In this document: positions 1-11,272 of the stretch, piece by piece
Position numbering within the stretch: position 1 is the first letter of the stretch
Layout of the letters: each line of letters starts with the position of its first letter
Assembly (NCBI GenBank): GCA_963377175.1
Contig: CAUJNA010000446.1
Coordinates: 2,420,851-2,484,850, forward strand
Direction: 5' to 3'
Origin: Effrenium voratum
Lineage: Eukaryota; Sar; Dinophyceae; Suessiales; Symbiodiniaceae
Length of the DNA stretch: 64,000 nucleotides
Program-made: the position numbers and the translations under genes
Notes under the pieces: model-generated
The model's input: only the letters and a program-made list of their open reading frames with translations
Databases searched by the model: none
Told to the model about the DNA's origin: nothing

Positions 1-1053
1 CATACATACATACATACATACATACATACATACATACATACATACATACATACATACATACATACATACATACATACATACATACATACATACATACATA
101 CATACATACATACATACATACATACATACATACATACATACATACATACATACATACATACATACATACATACATACATACATACATACATACATACATA
201 CATACATACATACATACATACATACATACATACATACATACATACATACATACATACATACATACATACATACATACATACATTACATACATACATACAC
301 ATACATACATACATACATACATACATACATACATACATACATACATACATACATACATACATACATACATACATACATACATACATACATACATACATAC
401 ATACATACATACATACATACATACATACATACATACATACATACATACATACATACATACATACATACATACATACATACATACATACATACATACATAC
501 ATACATACATACATACATACATACATACATACATACATACATACATACATACATACATACATACATACATACATACATACATACATACATACATACATAC
601 ATACATACATACATACATACATACATACATACATACATACATACATACATACATACATACATACATACATACATACATACATACATACATACATACATAC
701 ATACATACATACATACATACATACATACATACATACATACATACATACATACATACATACATACATACATACATACATACATACATACATACATACATAC
801 ATACATACATACATACATACATACATACATACATACATACATACATACATACATACATACATACATACATACATACATACATACATACATACATACATAC
901 ATACATACATACATACATACATACATACATACATACATACATACATACATACATACATACATACATACATACATACATACATACATACATACATACATAC
1001 ATACATACATACATACATACATACATACATACATACATACATACATACATACA

Positions 1054-1084
<31 letters not shown>

Positions 1085-1325
1085 CATACATACATACATA
1101 CATACATACATACATACATACATACATACATACATACATACATACATACATACATTACATACACATACATACATACATACATACATACATACATACATAC
1201 ATACATACATACATACATACATACATACATACATACATACATACATACATACATACATACATACATACATACATACATACATACATACATACATACATAC
1301 ATACATACATACATACATACATACA

Positions 1326-1356
<31 letters not shown>

Positions 1357-1573
1357 CATACATACATACATACATACATACATACATACATACATACATA
1401 CATACATACATACATACATACATACATACATACATACATTACATTACATTACATTACATTACATTACATTACATTACATTACATTACATTACATTACATT
1501 ACATTACATTACATTACATTACATTACATTACATACATACATACATACATTACATACATACATACATACATTA
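1..1573. repeat. (TACA)n array with TTACA interruptions
   Basis: About 1.57 kb of the tetranucleotide CATA/TACA, touching the left edge of the window. It is broken by single extra-T units (TTACA) near 284, 1054, 1155 and 1326 and passes into a pure pentanucleotide run (TTACA) at about 1437-1531. The minus strand is open as MYVC repeats, but this is only the translation of a 4-bp repeat. Confidence 0.98.
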
Positions 1574-1726
1574 CACGTACCTATACATACATAAACAAAT
1601 ACATATATACATGGGTATAATATATATATATATATGTATTGAACATGATATATAGGGAACCCTGAAATACCCTGTCGTCACTCACACGCGCGCCTCCTCC
1701 TCCTCACGGGCGTGTAGGGCGCCTAC

Positions 1727-1778
1727 CGAGGTGGGCGAGGGCCGCTGCGTGGGCACCGGCAGGTCCACCGGGGAGGTC
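1727..1778 (-). CDS. micro-exon, PxPT family (TSPVDLPVPTQRPSPTS)
   Basis: Candidate exon. Minus-strand acceptor ends TTTTGAG, donor is TCG|GTAGGC; 52 bp with one leading base. It encodes TSPVDLPVPTQRPSPTS, which has the family signature TSPV and PVPT. It is the 3'-most family member seen in this window. The frame stays open past the donor to a stop after REEEEARV, so it could instead be a terminal exon. Function unknown; low-complexity Pro/Thr/Ser. Confidence 0.5.
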
Positions 1779-1807
1779 CTCAAAACGCCCCCGCACGGCT
1801 CAGGGGG

Positions 1808-1855
1808 TGGTCTGGAGGTCTGGAGGTCTGGAGGTCTGGAGGTCTGGAGGTCTGA
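1808..1855. repeat. 8-bp tandem repeat GGAGGTCT
   Basis: Five to six copies of GGAGGTCT, just upstream (minus sense) of the exon-like island at 1727..1778. On the minus strand it reads as pyrimidine-containing AGACCTCC units and so lies where the 3' end of the intron would be. Confidence 0.85.
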
Positions 1856-2140
1856 GGGGGGAGGGGATGGTCTAGCGGCCGCAAATTGTTTTTTTTTGCA
1901 GGTAAACTGCGGCCCGAAGCATTTCCTTGCGATGTCTGGGCAAATAATAAGTCAACCGAAAATGAGGAATGGATATAATTTGCCCAAACAACTGGCTTTA
2001 CTATTGTCAAAGTCCCCTGAAGTGATAGGTTGCCGGGACACACCCCCAGTTGCTGACGACAAACTGTCAAGTTGAACAGGTTTGCCCCACCCACCCAATC
2101 CCCCGTCGCACTTGGGGCCCGACGGCGCCCGCGGTGTCAC

Positions 2141-2180
2141 CGGTTTTCGCGGAGAGGCCGTGATGGTTCGCTCCGCGCTG
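2141..2180 (-). CDS. candidate micro-exon (SAERTITASPRKP)
   Basis: GC-rich 40-bp island with acceptor GTCAACACCAG and donor AAACCG|GTGACA on the minus strand. It reads SAERTITASPRKP (one leading base, ends in phase 0). No family recognised; Ser/Thr/Pro content matches neighbouring islands. The frame continues open beyond the donor. Confidence 0.4.
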
Positions 2181-2585
2181 CTGGTGTTGACCTCGGATGG
2201 TCATATAATTGTGTCCTTTTTCGAGGGGTTCCCTTGGTTGGTCTAAAGGGAAACCACAGGATAAACTACCATCCCTAGGTCGAGCAGGCTGGCTTCCAGT
2301 TACTTCCCTCATCCAAGAATCCGAAAAGGAGCCCCCTGGTTTGAGAAACATCCATATGCTGATTCCGAGGCATTGGAATTTCAGGGGGTCTTGGTTTTTA
2401 CTTCAGAGCCATCCTAGGGACCCAATTTTGACCCATCAGAAGCCCTAGCTTGTTCCACGGCTCGGAGATTCTCGAGACCTTGGCCCTAAGCCCGGTGATC
2501 TCGGCTCGGATCAGATCGTGTTGAGTTTAGCCAGAAGCCTCCGGCCAAACCCATCCATCTTCGAAAGGCTCCCCAACAGAGGCAC

Positions 2586-2617
2586 CCAGAGGCTCCAACT
2601 GGAGGGCTGCTACGTTT
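2586..2617 (-). CDS. candidate micro-exon (KRSSPPVGAS)
   Basis: Minus-strand acceptor GTAGCCTCCCAG followed by 32 bp reading KRSSPPVGAS and donor CTGG|GTGCCT. Short, Ser/Pro-rich, no family recognised. Supported only by paired splice-like borders and local GC enrichment. Confidence 0.35.
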
Positions 2618-3120
2618 CTGGGAGGCTACACGGAACATGCGCATCCAGAAAGCAGACAGCTGCAGCTTTAAGGTTGGGGCGGGATGCTTTAAAATCAACT
2701 TCGGTCACAAAAGAATGATCTGTAGATATGTTGCCCCCATTCTACTTTTCCGGGGATGCCCCCTTTTGGTATCGAAGGAATAGGCCTTCCTCATGAACAT
2801 GCGTGTTTGGGAGTCGCTGCCGAAAGGTCTCTTTGACTACCAAACCCAAACCTCATATGTTCCGAGCACTTGGATGCTCTGAAATGTCTAGATCCAAGGA
2901 GAACCAAACCCAAAGCCATCAACTTGAAGGGTTGATACTTGGACAAGCGATCCATGTGCTTCCTCCTGAGTGGCCGGCCCATGGATCGGGCCAATCATGG
3001 GTGGAAAGAAATAAGCAGGTCAATCATGGGTCAATTGGCTGGCCCATGTTGGAAAGAAACAAACAGCCTGACAGTCCCTCGGATTGGATCCATCCGTCAA
3101 CTTGGCTCGAATCCCGGCAC

Positions 3121-3166
3121 CGATATTTCTCCGGCCGACTGGGCCCCGCGCGGAGTCCGTCGGCTC
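3121..3166 (-). CDS. candidate micro-exon (EPTDSARGPVGRRNI)
   Basis: Acceptor CAATTCCTCAG, donor ATATCG|GTGCCG on minus. It begins GAG in phase 0, as in the PxPT family, and reads EPTDSARGPVGRRNI. EPT resembles the EPTED units at 53.1 kb. A B-family element starts about 50 bp away on the plus-coordinate side. Confidence 0.4.
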
Positions 3167-3217
3167 CTGAGGAATTGCGGGCTGGCACGGGTCGGTGGAC
3201 GTTCAGCCTGTAGCCAC

Positions 3218-3325
3218 AGGCGTTCTTTGGACAAGAATACATGGCACTGGTAGATGAGTAGAGCCAAATTCAATCCCGGTGTCATCTAGTTTGAGCCAAT
3301 CAGGCCCAAAAAAGCTACCTATGCC
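3218..3325. mobile_element. B-family MITE (degenerate copy B1)
   Basis: About 108 bp with degenerate family B ends (AGGCGTTCTTTGG at left, CTACCTATGCC at right) and the internal ATGGCACTGGTAGATGA core. It is diverged from the copies at 6.4, 13.9, 20.4 and 47.1 kb and has no coding capacity. Confidence 0.6.
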
Positions 3326-3772
3326 TTGGAGATTCGCCTACAAACCCCGAATAAGCCGCTCACCTAGGTCATCTGCTCCAGATTCAGGGCCTGATGTGCC
3401 CACAAGGCTCCACAACAAAAAACAATATATTCAGACATATATACATTAAGAAGTCATAGGCAAACCCGAATGAATTGGAGTAGAGGCACACCCTCAAGGA
3501 TCATGGAACCCCCCTCAATTGGTAAGGCCTTACTTGGTGGTATCTGGCCTTGGCCCTGACACGGCATAGTCAGCCGTTTACCCCGGGGGGGGGGGCTTTG
3601 GAGTTGCGGAGGGTCTGTTCTTTCCCGGGATCCTTCTTTCTAGAAATCCGGAAACCCAGGGAAACGGCCGATTTTCGAACGATGGTTGGAAAGAATGGGG
3701 AATCAACCCTTAGATCTCTATGTTTCGCCGGCTCGCCGTCTTCCTGTCCTGCAAAGGCGGCTGCATGCTCAC

Positions 3773-3823
3773 CTCTTCATCCACGTAGTCCAGGTCGCCT
3801 GTGGCGTAGCCCAGGAATATGTA
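3773..3823 (-). CDS. candidate exon (YIFLGYATGDLDYVDEE)
   Basis: A 51-bp phase 0-0 island on minus with acceptor CGCCGGGCAAG and a near-consensus donor GATGAAGAG|GTGAGC. It encodes YIFLGYATGDLDYVDEE, a hydrophobic then acidic stretch that looks like folded-protein sequence, unlike the PxPT exons. Family not recognised. A second minus frame just upstream (reading VKISVCMDFFHDR) is also open, so the true 5' border may differ. The plus strand is open here too (3550..4182) but lacks convincing signals. Confidence 0.45.
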
Positions 3824-4403
3824 CTTGCCCGGCGGTCATGGAAAAAGTCCATGCATACCGAGATCTTGACTTCACCGAAAAGGGGAACACTAGGAAACTA
3901 AAGTGGTATAAGATACGCATTGAGAATAACAGCAAGTGCTCAGTGGTAAGCGTATCGCATCAAGTGTGTGGTCTTCTCAGGTTGTGTCTAAGACCCCGTC
4001 ACAAGGATGAAATGTTGGCCCGCGATTGGACCGAAGGCCACTTGTCTACTCGTGTGTTTTGCTCATTCGAGGAATCAGAACAATGGTTGTTCATACTATG
4101 GATTATACGGACACGCCAATTTAGCAAAAAATGGATAGCTGGGTACGTAGTATGGTGCTTTAATCTGCAATTTGCACAATAAGTTCAAAACCTGAATTTA
4201 GGGGCATGCGAGAAAAGGCTTTATCCCCATCGATGAGCTCGCCATAAAATCTGCAAAGCAATTCAACATGCCGAGTCATCTAGTCGGATTGTGGTGCTCC
4301 AGATCGACCTGTAGCATGGAATCCACCGGAGAGTCCCCACAAAGTTGGAAATACTCGTCTCCCAGGACCCGAAACGTCAGGTTCCATGTAGGAAACACTT
4401 CGT

Positions 4404-4483
4404 TGCTGTGGATTGGATTGGGGGCTTCTGGAGTTGAACCCCCGGCTTTTGCAGGGGGAACCCAATCAGGAGGGAAGCTGGAT
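4404..4483. mobile_element. J-family element, short copy
   Basis: Plus-strand GGATTGGATTGGGGGC, then the conserved core GAGTTGAACCCCCGGCTTTTG, then GGGGGAACCCAATC, matching the core and inverted ends of the J family at 15.5, 47.6, 53.9 and 56.6 kb. Borders are approximate. Confidence 0.45.
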
Positions 4484-4517
4484 GTCGGACGTCCGAGAAA
4501 AAAAGAAGAAAAAAAAC

Positions 4518-4575
4518 GCCGGGTCCAGCGGCCTTCCTCGGTGGGTGAAGGCATCTCGGTGGGCACCGGCAGCTC
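4518..4575 (-). CDS. micro-exon, PxPT family (ELPVPTEMPSPTEEGRWT)
   Basis: Strong acceptor CGTTTTTTCTCGGCCAG, then ELPVPTEMPSPTEEGRWT in phase 0. PVPTE and PSPTE are the family units; compare EMPVPTE at 11.95 kb. The donor is unclear: the nearest GT follows CCCGGC (used here), and the frame stays open further. Pro/Thr/Glu-rich, probably disordered. Confidence 0.55.
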
Positions 4576-4599
4576 CTGGCCGAGAAAAAACGAAGTTCC

Positions 4600-6290
4600 T
4601 GGTGGCTCAGCAAATTGAGGGGATCACCCTAACCAACCCTTGTGGTTTGCTTTGAAAAGTCCCTGGAACCATTCCATTCAAGAAGTGAGCACCAAAGATA
4701 AAACTTTTGGAGCCTCCCACAAAAAATGCACAGGTATCGGGACCCAACAGCCCCGAAACCCCCGATCGGAACCGAATCTCCTTTGGAAGCCTCCCGGAAA
4801 GCTGCCACAAACCCCCTCACATCTTTCAGCGGTTGGGGAAAAAGAGACAAATTGATGTTCTCCATCTGATGTCGGGAGAAAATGGGATGTGGATGGATAT
4901 CAAAAATCATCGAACCCCACAAAATCGCTGTCCATTTGCTTGCCATTTTTTGCCTAGGGTCGCGCCAACGGCTCGTTGCAACCATGGTTTGCACGACCCG
5001 TGTTCAAACTATCCTTCTTTGGTTTGCCTTTCAAGGCCAGCATCTGCCTGAACAAATCTAATTGTGGTTTAGCCCCTTTCCCTTCCATCTTCAAGTCTCA
5101 GGGTTTCCAAAACCGCAACCTCTAGCATGGTGCCAGCAAACTCAACAAAGCAAAAACACACACACACACACACACACAAGCTTGGCATGTTCGAGGTTTG
5201 CGCTTGCGAGACAGTCAAAGCATGTCCAGCCAAAGGAAATCTCCGCCACTAGAAAAGCAGAAAGCACTTGTTGGGCCACTGAAATTGTGAAAAACAGATT
5301 TTTTAAAAAAAAGTCTGCCGTCTGCCAACAAAAAGCTGGTAAGTTGGGGGTATCGTCTGTCCTCGACCAAAGCTATGGCTGATGGGTAGAATGGTCCAAC
5401 ACGAAAAGAGATGTATGATGAACATGCGTAAAACCAACTTCACCAGTTGCCAGTGGGTTGGAACTGTCGCGTCATTCACAAGTTCAAACATCCACGCAAC
5501 CAGCAGCCGAGCAAGGCATGTCCCGAAAAAGGAAGCCTTATTGGGCAAAATACGGTCAAGCCAAGTAAGGGTTTGGGGGTCTGTAGGGAAAGATGGCCTG
5601 TGGTATTGAACGCCCAATTTGGAGCAGAAGGGTCCTAAAGTCAGCTGAAGTTCAGGTTGCAACCCCTCCAGCCTTATACCTGTGCCAAGGGTACCCCTGC
5701 AGCCCCATAACAAGAAGGAGGTCAGGTGGGTGCCAGAACCAAAAACAAGAAGGTGGTTTCAATCGACCCAAAAAACCACCAAACCTCCCCTTACCCCGAC
5801 TCGGTAGTTTGAAAGCTTAGGGCGGTACCTTCCCAGAACACCAAACCCTGGAAGGTGGTTTGACCTCGCAACACACACACGGACATCCTAGTGGAAGAGC
5901 ATGACCACGCTTCAGTGAAGACAGCAACACCATGAACCTCTGGTTGAGTGGAGGAGTCCTTTAGTTGTTTATTCAAGGCACATCCCAGTCTGCTCACTTA
6001 ATTGGGTCAGAAAAGCCCGAACCAAAGTTCAGTCCTGGAAGATGGAACAGAGTGAGTCTGATTGAATCCTGTGTAGCTTCTAAAACCACAAGAAGACGGA
6101 ATCCTGGGTACCTTCCATAACCCTAAAAACCATATCCCTTATCCATAAAGTCTGCAAATCACAAAAACGCTCGGTCAAAAAAACAAAAACTGAAGAAGAA
6201 AAACATAAAACAGAGTCGGCCTTCCATGACCCAACCAGTCCACGCACCATAACCCTTATCCATAAAGCACCTCTCCACGCAGCTCGCCCC
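4600..6290. other. non-coding spacer/intron
   Basis: No exon-like island was found. It holds a (CA)n run at about 5155-5180 and scattered copies of short intron motifs. The open frames here have no splice borders or composition suggesting a gene. Confidence 0.5.
5155..5179. repeat. (CA)n microsatellite
   Basis: Twelve or so CA dinucleotides in otherwise unique spacer. Confidence 0.9.
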
Positions 6291-6301
6291 TCCCCCCTCA
6301 C

Positions 6302-6395
6302 GGCGATCTGGGCGGCTGGCCGTGGGCGAGGACTCCCTGCCGCTGGAGTCCAGCTGGCTGGCGCGGGCCTCCGAGCTGCTGCCGCCCAGAGGCAC
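6302..6395 (-). CDS. exon, 3' half of a MITE-split exon (VPLGGSSSEARASQLDSSGR)
   Basis: 94-bp GC-rich exon on minus: acceptor GCTGTGCTTCCAG, donor GATCGCC|GTGAGG. One open frame starts VPLGGSSSEARASQLDSSGR and continues ESSPTASRPDR, a Ser-rich sequence. The other two frames are also open. It is separated from the GC-rich segment 6497..6556 only by a B-family MITE whose 10-bp target duplication contains the acceptor, so the two segments were probably one exon before the insertion. Confidence 0.55.
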
Positions 6396-6404
6396 CTGGA
6401 AGCA

Positions 6405-6495
6405 CAGCTGTCCTTTTAGGGGAAATAGATGGCCCCAAATCACCAGGTAAACCAGCGCCATCTATTTTCAACCAAAACCAAAAAGGACACCTATG
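6405..6495. mobile_element. B-family MITE acting as a candidate introner
   Basis: 91-bp AT-rich element with inverted ends (plus left CAGCTGTCCTTTTAGG, right CCAAAAAGGACACCTATG) and internal ATGGCCCC/GGCGCCAT arms. It is flanked by an exact 10-bp direct repeat CCTGGAAGCA (6395..6404 and 6496..6505), a Mutator-like duplication length. On minus the duplication reads TGCTTCCAGG, so a GC-AG intron from CCAG|GCATAG to TTCCAG|G would remove the element plus one duplication copy exactly. Confidence 0.75.
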
Positions 6496-6496
6496 C

Positions 6497-6556
6497 CTGG
6501 AAGCAGAACCCTCCCTGTCCCCTCGGGCACATTGACGCCCTTTGCGAATACGCCCC
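6497..6556 (-). CDS. exon, 5' half of a MITE-split exon
   Basis: 60-bp GC-rich segment on minus with acceptor TTATTTGTTCCAG. It ends at TTCCAG|GCATAG (GC donor) next to the B-family MITE. One open frame reads GVFAKGVNVPEGTGRVLLP and continues through the restored junction into the downstream half as GASGRQQLGG. Frame choice is unresolved because all three are open across the junction if the intron is exactly excised. Confidence 0.5.
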
Positions 6557-6559
6557 CTG

Positions 6560-8000
6560 GAACAAATAAGAACAAGAATAACTCCAGTGATAGACTCCCT
6601 CCAAAACCAACAGGGGAACATTAAAAAAAAACTAACCAAATGGAAGGAGGGGTCCGCGGTTAAACCAAGAGGTTCTGCAAGCAAGAGTGGTTTCGACCAT
6701 GGTTCAGCCGAGAGGTGGTTCAAACAAGAGAGTGCCGGCTCTTTTGGGGATGCACCCTTTTCATCTTGGTAAATGGAAGCCCGAACCGAAAAGCAAGCTA
6801 TTGGGTTTCCGGACTCAACTTTGCAATGCAGCCACATGCCCTGGTCGTTTGTTGGCGTGCAGGTTATCTAGCACAAGGGAATTGATTCGGGCAGTAGACT
6901 ATACCTTCAGTGGAATTACAGCGCCAACCAAGCGACCTGAACATGCCGACTCCCCAACCGCTAAGGTTCTGCTTGGATAAATTCTGATTTTGCCTTAATA
7001 CGGCCGCGTCCTAAAACAGAGGAAGCCCTAAACAGAGCTGTGTCCTGGAGGAATCCTGTCAACCCCAAAAAAGATACCCTCAACAAAAGACACAACCATA
7101 CATATGGCTCATTAGGCCCTAACCCTTGGGGGTTGTGGGGACGCGTTGAAGGCAGTCACCGTCCTTTGCTCTTTTGGACCGGGGGATGGCGATCTGTCAG
7201 GGTTCCCCTGGTCAATCACCTGAAATCAAAATCGGGTATTTAAGGAACCTACCCAAAAGCCATGTAATGAATTTCAAGGGCGGATGCATTCATTTGCGGT
7301 TGAGAGCTGCCCCTGAATTTCAAGCACCCAGGTTTGGAACGTGGCTCACCAAAGGGAGACTGGCATTCCAGCGGCCTTGAATAGTTGGTGCCACCAGAAA
7401 GCATGGGAAACAGTTACTTGGCAAATTTTATTCAGTCGTCATTTCAGTGAAGGGCGAGGATGCCAGATGTTGTCAAACGTCGTTTGTCAGTTTGCCAGTC
7501 AGCAGATTCTACCATGATTTCCCCAAACACGCTTGACAACTCGGATTGGTAGCCGGCCCCCCGTGAGCCCGCTCGCGCCCCCCGAGCGAGGGCAAAAATC
7601 CATAGGATCCTTTCTCTGGAGTCGAGTGCGGGACTCCCATGGCTGATCCACGGGCCCGTAGGACAAAGTGGTTGGCATGTCTCACAAGCTCGACATGGCT
7701 CGAATCCTTATTGATGAGCCACACGAAGGCACACAAATCAGCTCCGAACAATGCTTGATCAAGAGTCGAACTGTTATCACGTACTGCTTGCAATATGTTC
7801 TAGCCACAACCACTGTTTGGATGATGGGACAACAAGCAGATATTTCAAAATGACAACATGAAGCCAAACAAAGAACATGAAAGGAAGACAGCAACAAACG
7901 AACATATGCGAAACAATATACACACACACACCAAACAAAATGCATATCGTAAAATGGCATAAAACAAGCACAACTAAACAACACAATGTCAGCAAACGGG
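6560..8000. other. spacer/intron without a clear exon
   Basis: Mostly unique AT-balanced sequence. A GC-rich patch at about 7550-7600 gives protein-like minus reading (FLPSLGGRERAHGGP) but no convincing acceptor/donor pair, so no exon is called. Confidence 0.4.
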
Positions 8001-8015
8001 CGAGCAAGCAAATAA

Positions 8016-8103
8016 CTCACTTCCCGAACAGATTGGCCACAATCTAAACATCCACCCCAAAACAGTGACTCAAGAAAACCCCGGCAACTCAGGGAGTCAG
8101 AGA
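8016..8103. mobile_element. F-family element
   Basis: Inverted ends TCACTTCCCGAACAG and CGGCAACTCAGGGAGT enclose about 60 bp. They match the F copies at 35242..35322 and 37177..37278. Non-coding. Confidence 0.5.
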
Positions 8104-8202
8104 CAATTCTTACATCACCATGGTGTTGAAAACTTAAAACGGGAAAAACAAAACAAAACGTGCTCTTTGGTTTTTGTATTGGCTTTTCGCTCCTGTTGCC
8201 AG

Positions 8203-8343
8203 CTCGCCATGTTGAGCCGCTTGGCCAAGAGCAACAAAAAGAAAAAGCGGCGCCGCCGGCCGTGCGAGCCTGCGGCGGCGGTGGCCGCGGCAGCAGCGTG
8301 GGGGCCTGAGGATCGGAGTCGGCTCCTTCGAAGTTGGCTGAGG
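8203..8343. CDS. GC-rich exon-like island, strand unresolved
   Basis: Plus reading: pyrimidine-rich acceptor TTTTCGCTCCTGTTGCCAG, then MLSRLAKSNKKKKRRRRP with an Ala-rich tail, ending CTGAGG|GTTGGG; the Lys/Arg cluster could be a nuclear localisation signal. Minus reading: acceptor CCAACTTCGAAG, then ADSDPQAPTLLPRPPPP, closer in style to the other minus-strand exons. Both are open, and the sequence alone does not decide. Confidence 0.35.
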
Positions 8344-9477
8344 GTTGGGGGTGCAACAGGAAAGGATCTCGCAATCCCATCCAACACAAGCGTGTTGAAA
8401 CAAAAACGAATTATTTTTGTTATTGTTTTGAAAAAAAACTCTACATGTGTTGAACATCTACATGTGTTGTGCCAGTAGAGCCGGCGAAGCCGGGTGGAAG
8501 ATGACGATTTGTTGGCGCACCGGCAAAGTTTTGATGGGTTCTATGAATTTTTGGCTTCCTTTGAGACGAGAAACAAAAAACATGATTGCCCTTTGGTTGT
8601 TTGATAGAAGCGGCTCAGGGTAGTGCCTGGCTTTCTGAGTCGAGGTGCAATTTGTTTCAACTAGACCCGATTCGGGCTCAGGGAACCAAAAGCGGGTTGT
8701 ACAGAGAAGGGGCAAAATTAAAACAGAAATAGCACGCGGCCGGCGCGGGGGGGAGGTTGGGTCAGAATGGATCAGGTGCGAAACTATTCTATTTAGTTTA
8801 AGCTGTGGTCTCAACCTTGACCCAGGGACTCAAAAGCACCCCTTTTTTCAAGGCGCTTGACAGAAAGTCACTGAGGAAATCGTTGGAAAGGGCGCAAGTA
8901 ACCCCAGAAGCTTCACACATCAGCATGGAAAGCTGATATGTTTGTCATGGAGGCCGCACTCGAAACATTGGGCGTAATTATGGAGCATTAGCCTTAACAT
9001 CAAGGTATCCAGGACAATTAGAACCGAGATACCGCCGGGGGCGGGCCATCAGGGGGTTACTTGGTCGGGTACGCGAGTCGTACTGACGTGTAACTACAAA
9101 ACGTGCCTTTCCAAACAAAGTCATACTCAAAACCGATCGATATTTTTGCATAGTGCCGTGCCCTTTCTCTATGTGCAAGATCAAAAGGGTGATCTCCGAC
9201 ACGCCCATTTGCCGAAGTGACTGTCTGGTGACAAGCAAAGACTTTCGGGGGCGGCAATATGAGACTGCTCAGAACGCATGGTCCAGACATTATGCTTAGC
9301 CCTCAAATGATCTACCCTAAACCCTCCATTGGAGGGGTGCTTCTTCATTGGCAGGCTTTGGACCTCAAAACGGCCATGTTGAGGTCCGAAGAGTCTTGGC
9401 ACCAGAAAAGTGGCGCTGAAAGCAACCAACGAGCCAATGTTGATCAACGCTGCACCACCTGCCTCTACGGTGCCTAC

Positions 9478-9522
9478 TTCGTCAAAGAGCTCCGTGGGCG
9501 AGGAGGGCTTGTCGGTTGGCAC
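9478..9522 (-). CDS. micro-exon, PxPT-like (VPTDKPSSPTELFDE)
   Basis: 45 bp, phase 0-0: acceptor CACACTTTTCGCGTGAG, donor GACGAA|GTAGGC. It reads VPTDKPSSPTELFDE, with the VPT...SPTE arrangement of the family. An alternative donor 27 bp further (GAGGCAG|GTGGTG) would extend it. Confidence 0.5.
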
Positions 9523-10387
9523 CTCACGCGAAAAGTGTGACGGCTGGAAGCTGGGGTGGTGTCGGTCCATTTTTTGACAACCCCAAGGTAGACTTGAACC
9601 CATGGTTAGTTTAGCTCTGCCTGGGGAAAGTCGGAAACTGGAACCCCTGGACATTTGACACAACCTCGCCCGCAACTCGTAGAAGGGGCCTCACGCTTAC
9701 GCAAGAAGCATTGCTTCTTGTGGCATTCAGCCGCACAGAAAAACGGTTGGAGGATTTGTTTCCACCTTCAGCATGTCGTTTTAAAAGCGGAGGAACCAAC
9801 TCAGTGTTGTGTTCGTCGAAGAGGTCCCAAGGCAAGACTTTCAAGCCGGCTCCGAGTCTTTCTCTTGCTTGTGATGCTTTTTTCATTATCATTTTTCCGG
9901 GTCAACAGGTGCAACATGAAACATGTTGACTCGCATATTACATTTGGGGTGTCCCCAAATAGGGCGACCTCCAGCTGGGTGGTGCTTTGTGCTTTTTCTT
10001 CAACAACAACCCCGAGGTGAGCCTTATTATGTCGGGGTGGCTTTCCTTGAGTGTACCCTTTTTTGGGTTGGTTGAAACGACACCGTTTTGGAGGGGTCCA
10101 CTATTTTCACACACACACACACCCAAACCTCAAGTGGGCATGTGTGTTGATAGTTGATGGCAAGGACCGCAACAAGCTGGCTGCCTTGCTTCACCCCCAT
10201 CAAGCTCGCTCCTCATTGGTGTGGCAGGCTACGGTTTCTGACTTTGATAACCCCCCAAAACCAGGCAAAACTGGCCTCAGATCCCCTGCCAAAAGTTCAT
10301 CGCTCAGCGAGTTTGATGGACCTACAAACCTAAGACCTAAGGAACCAGATGGGGAACCACAAAGAAAACCATGACCCCGGACAAAAC

Positions 10388-10459
10388 CCCTCCGGTCTTC
10401 CCATGGTCCCCACCCCTCAACGTAGGGCAAATCACCGCGCAGCCTAAGGACCCGGCCAT
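10388..10459 (-). CDS. candidate exon (MAGSLGCAVICPTLRGGDHG)
   Basis: 72 bp, phase 0-0 on minus, acceptor GTCTTGCCAGAG, donor GGAGGG|GTTTTG. It reads MAGSLGCAVICPTLRGGDHG then KTGG. The plus strand is also open (TPDKTPPVFPWSPPLNVGQI), so strand is not certain. Confidence 0.3.
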
Positions 10460-11162
10460 CTCTGGCAAGACCTGCGGAAGCACCCTATTGCGTGTAACCC
10501 GGTCTCTATGGGTGGCTGGTACCACTTTGAGGGCTGCTGTAAGGGGAAATCCAAAGGAAACCAAAAAAATGCGGGGATTGCCGGATGTGAAGACAAACCC
10601 CTATCGTGGGTTTGAAGCAAAGATACTTAGAAGTTAGCCTGTCAACCTGCCAACCTCACGTTTGAACCTACTGCTCACCTTGGTGGTTCGTTGATCCCTC
10701 AAAGAGAACTTCAAAATGACACGCTTCCCTGGGTCCAAATACCCTTTGAGGCTGCCTCTTAGAATGACACAATTTCTAGCCTACACCCAACAAGGACTAG
10801 TCCGAGTGGGAGAAGCGTCAAACGCAACTTGTCAGGGAATAGACAGCGTCAGAGACAGCGCCGATGTGCGACAAAATGAGACAACAAACCAAACATGCAA
10901 ACTCAAGCATCTGCACGAAGGCCATCTACACCCCCTGGTCCAACTATATACATATGTTTCATCCCATGTTTTGTAAGATGGACAACTCGGAATACCTCGA
11001 ATTATCATGATGTGGTGGAATCACTTGCAAAATCTTGCAGCTGTACCAAAATCCCACAAAATGCACCCACCCACCTGGGGCTCCATGTATGTGCCTTGCA
11101 TCGCACCAAGAGGTGCCGACTCAACCACCCAAAAGGGAACGAATGGGGAGCCCCATCATCAC

Positions 11163-11272
11163 CCTGCCTGCGTACGCACGGCGCCGGTCACCGTGGCAGT
11201 GCGTGCGGTTGCTGTGAGTGGCCCCCCTGTTCTCGTCAACGTGCAGGTTGGGGCCGTTTGCGTCTCCAGATC
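11163..11272 (-). CDS. candidate exon, Thr/Ala-rich (DLETQTAPTCTLTRTGGPLT)
   Basis: 110-bp island, acceptor GCCTGCGCAG, donor GCAGG|GTGATG. It begins DLETQTAPTCTLTRTGGPLT and ends with an alternating Thr/Ala/Val stretch; nearly one third Thr, compatible with a mucin-like or linker segment. Starts in phase 0 and ends with two spare bases. The plus strand is open as a valine-rich frame without a good acceptor. Confidence 0.4.

Noticed and set aside
283..1431. Long MYVC-repeat open frames on minus
   Set aside because: Pure translation of a 4-bp repeat; no start context, domain or non-repeat sequence.
3550..4182. 210-codon plus ORF
   Set aside because: Overlaps a better-supported minus exon (3773..3823) and shows no domain or splice support.
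7682..8389. 235-codon minus ORF
   Set aside because: Runs through an F element and AT-rich spacer; composition (Cys/Phe/Val) and lack of borders suggest chance.
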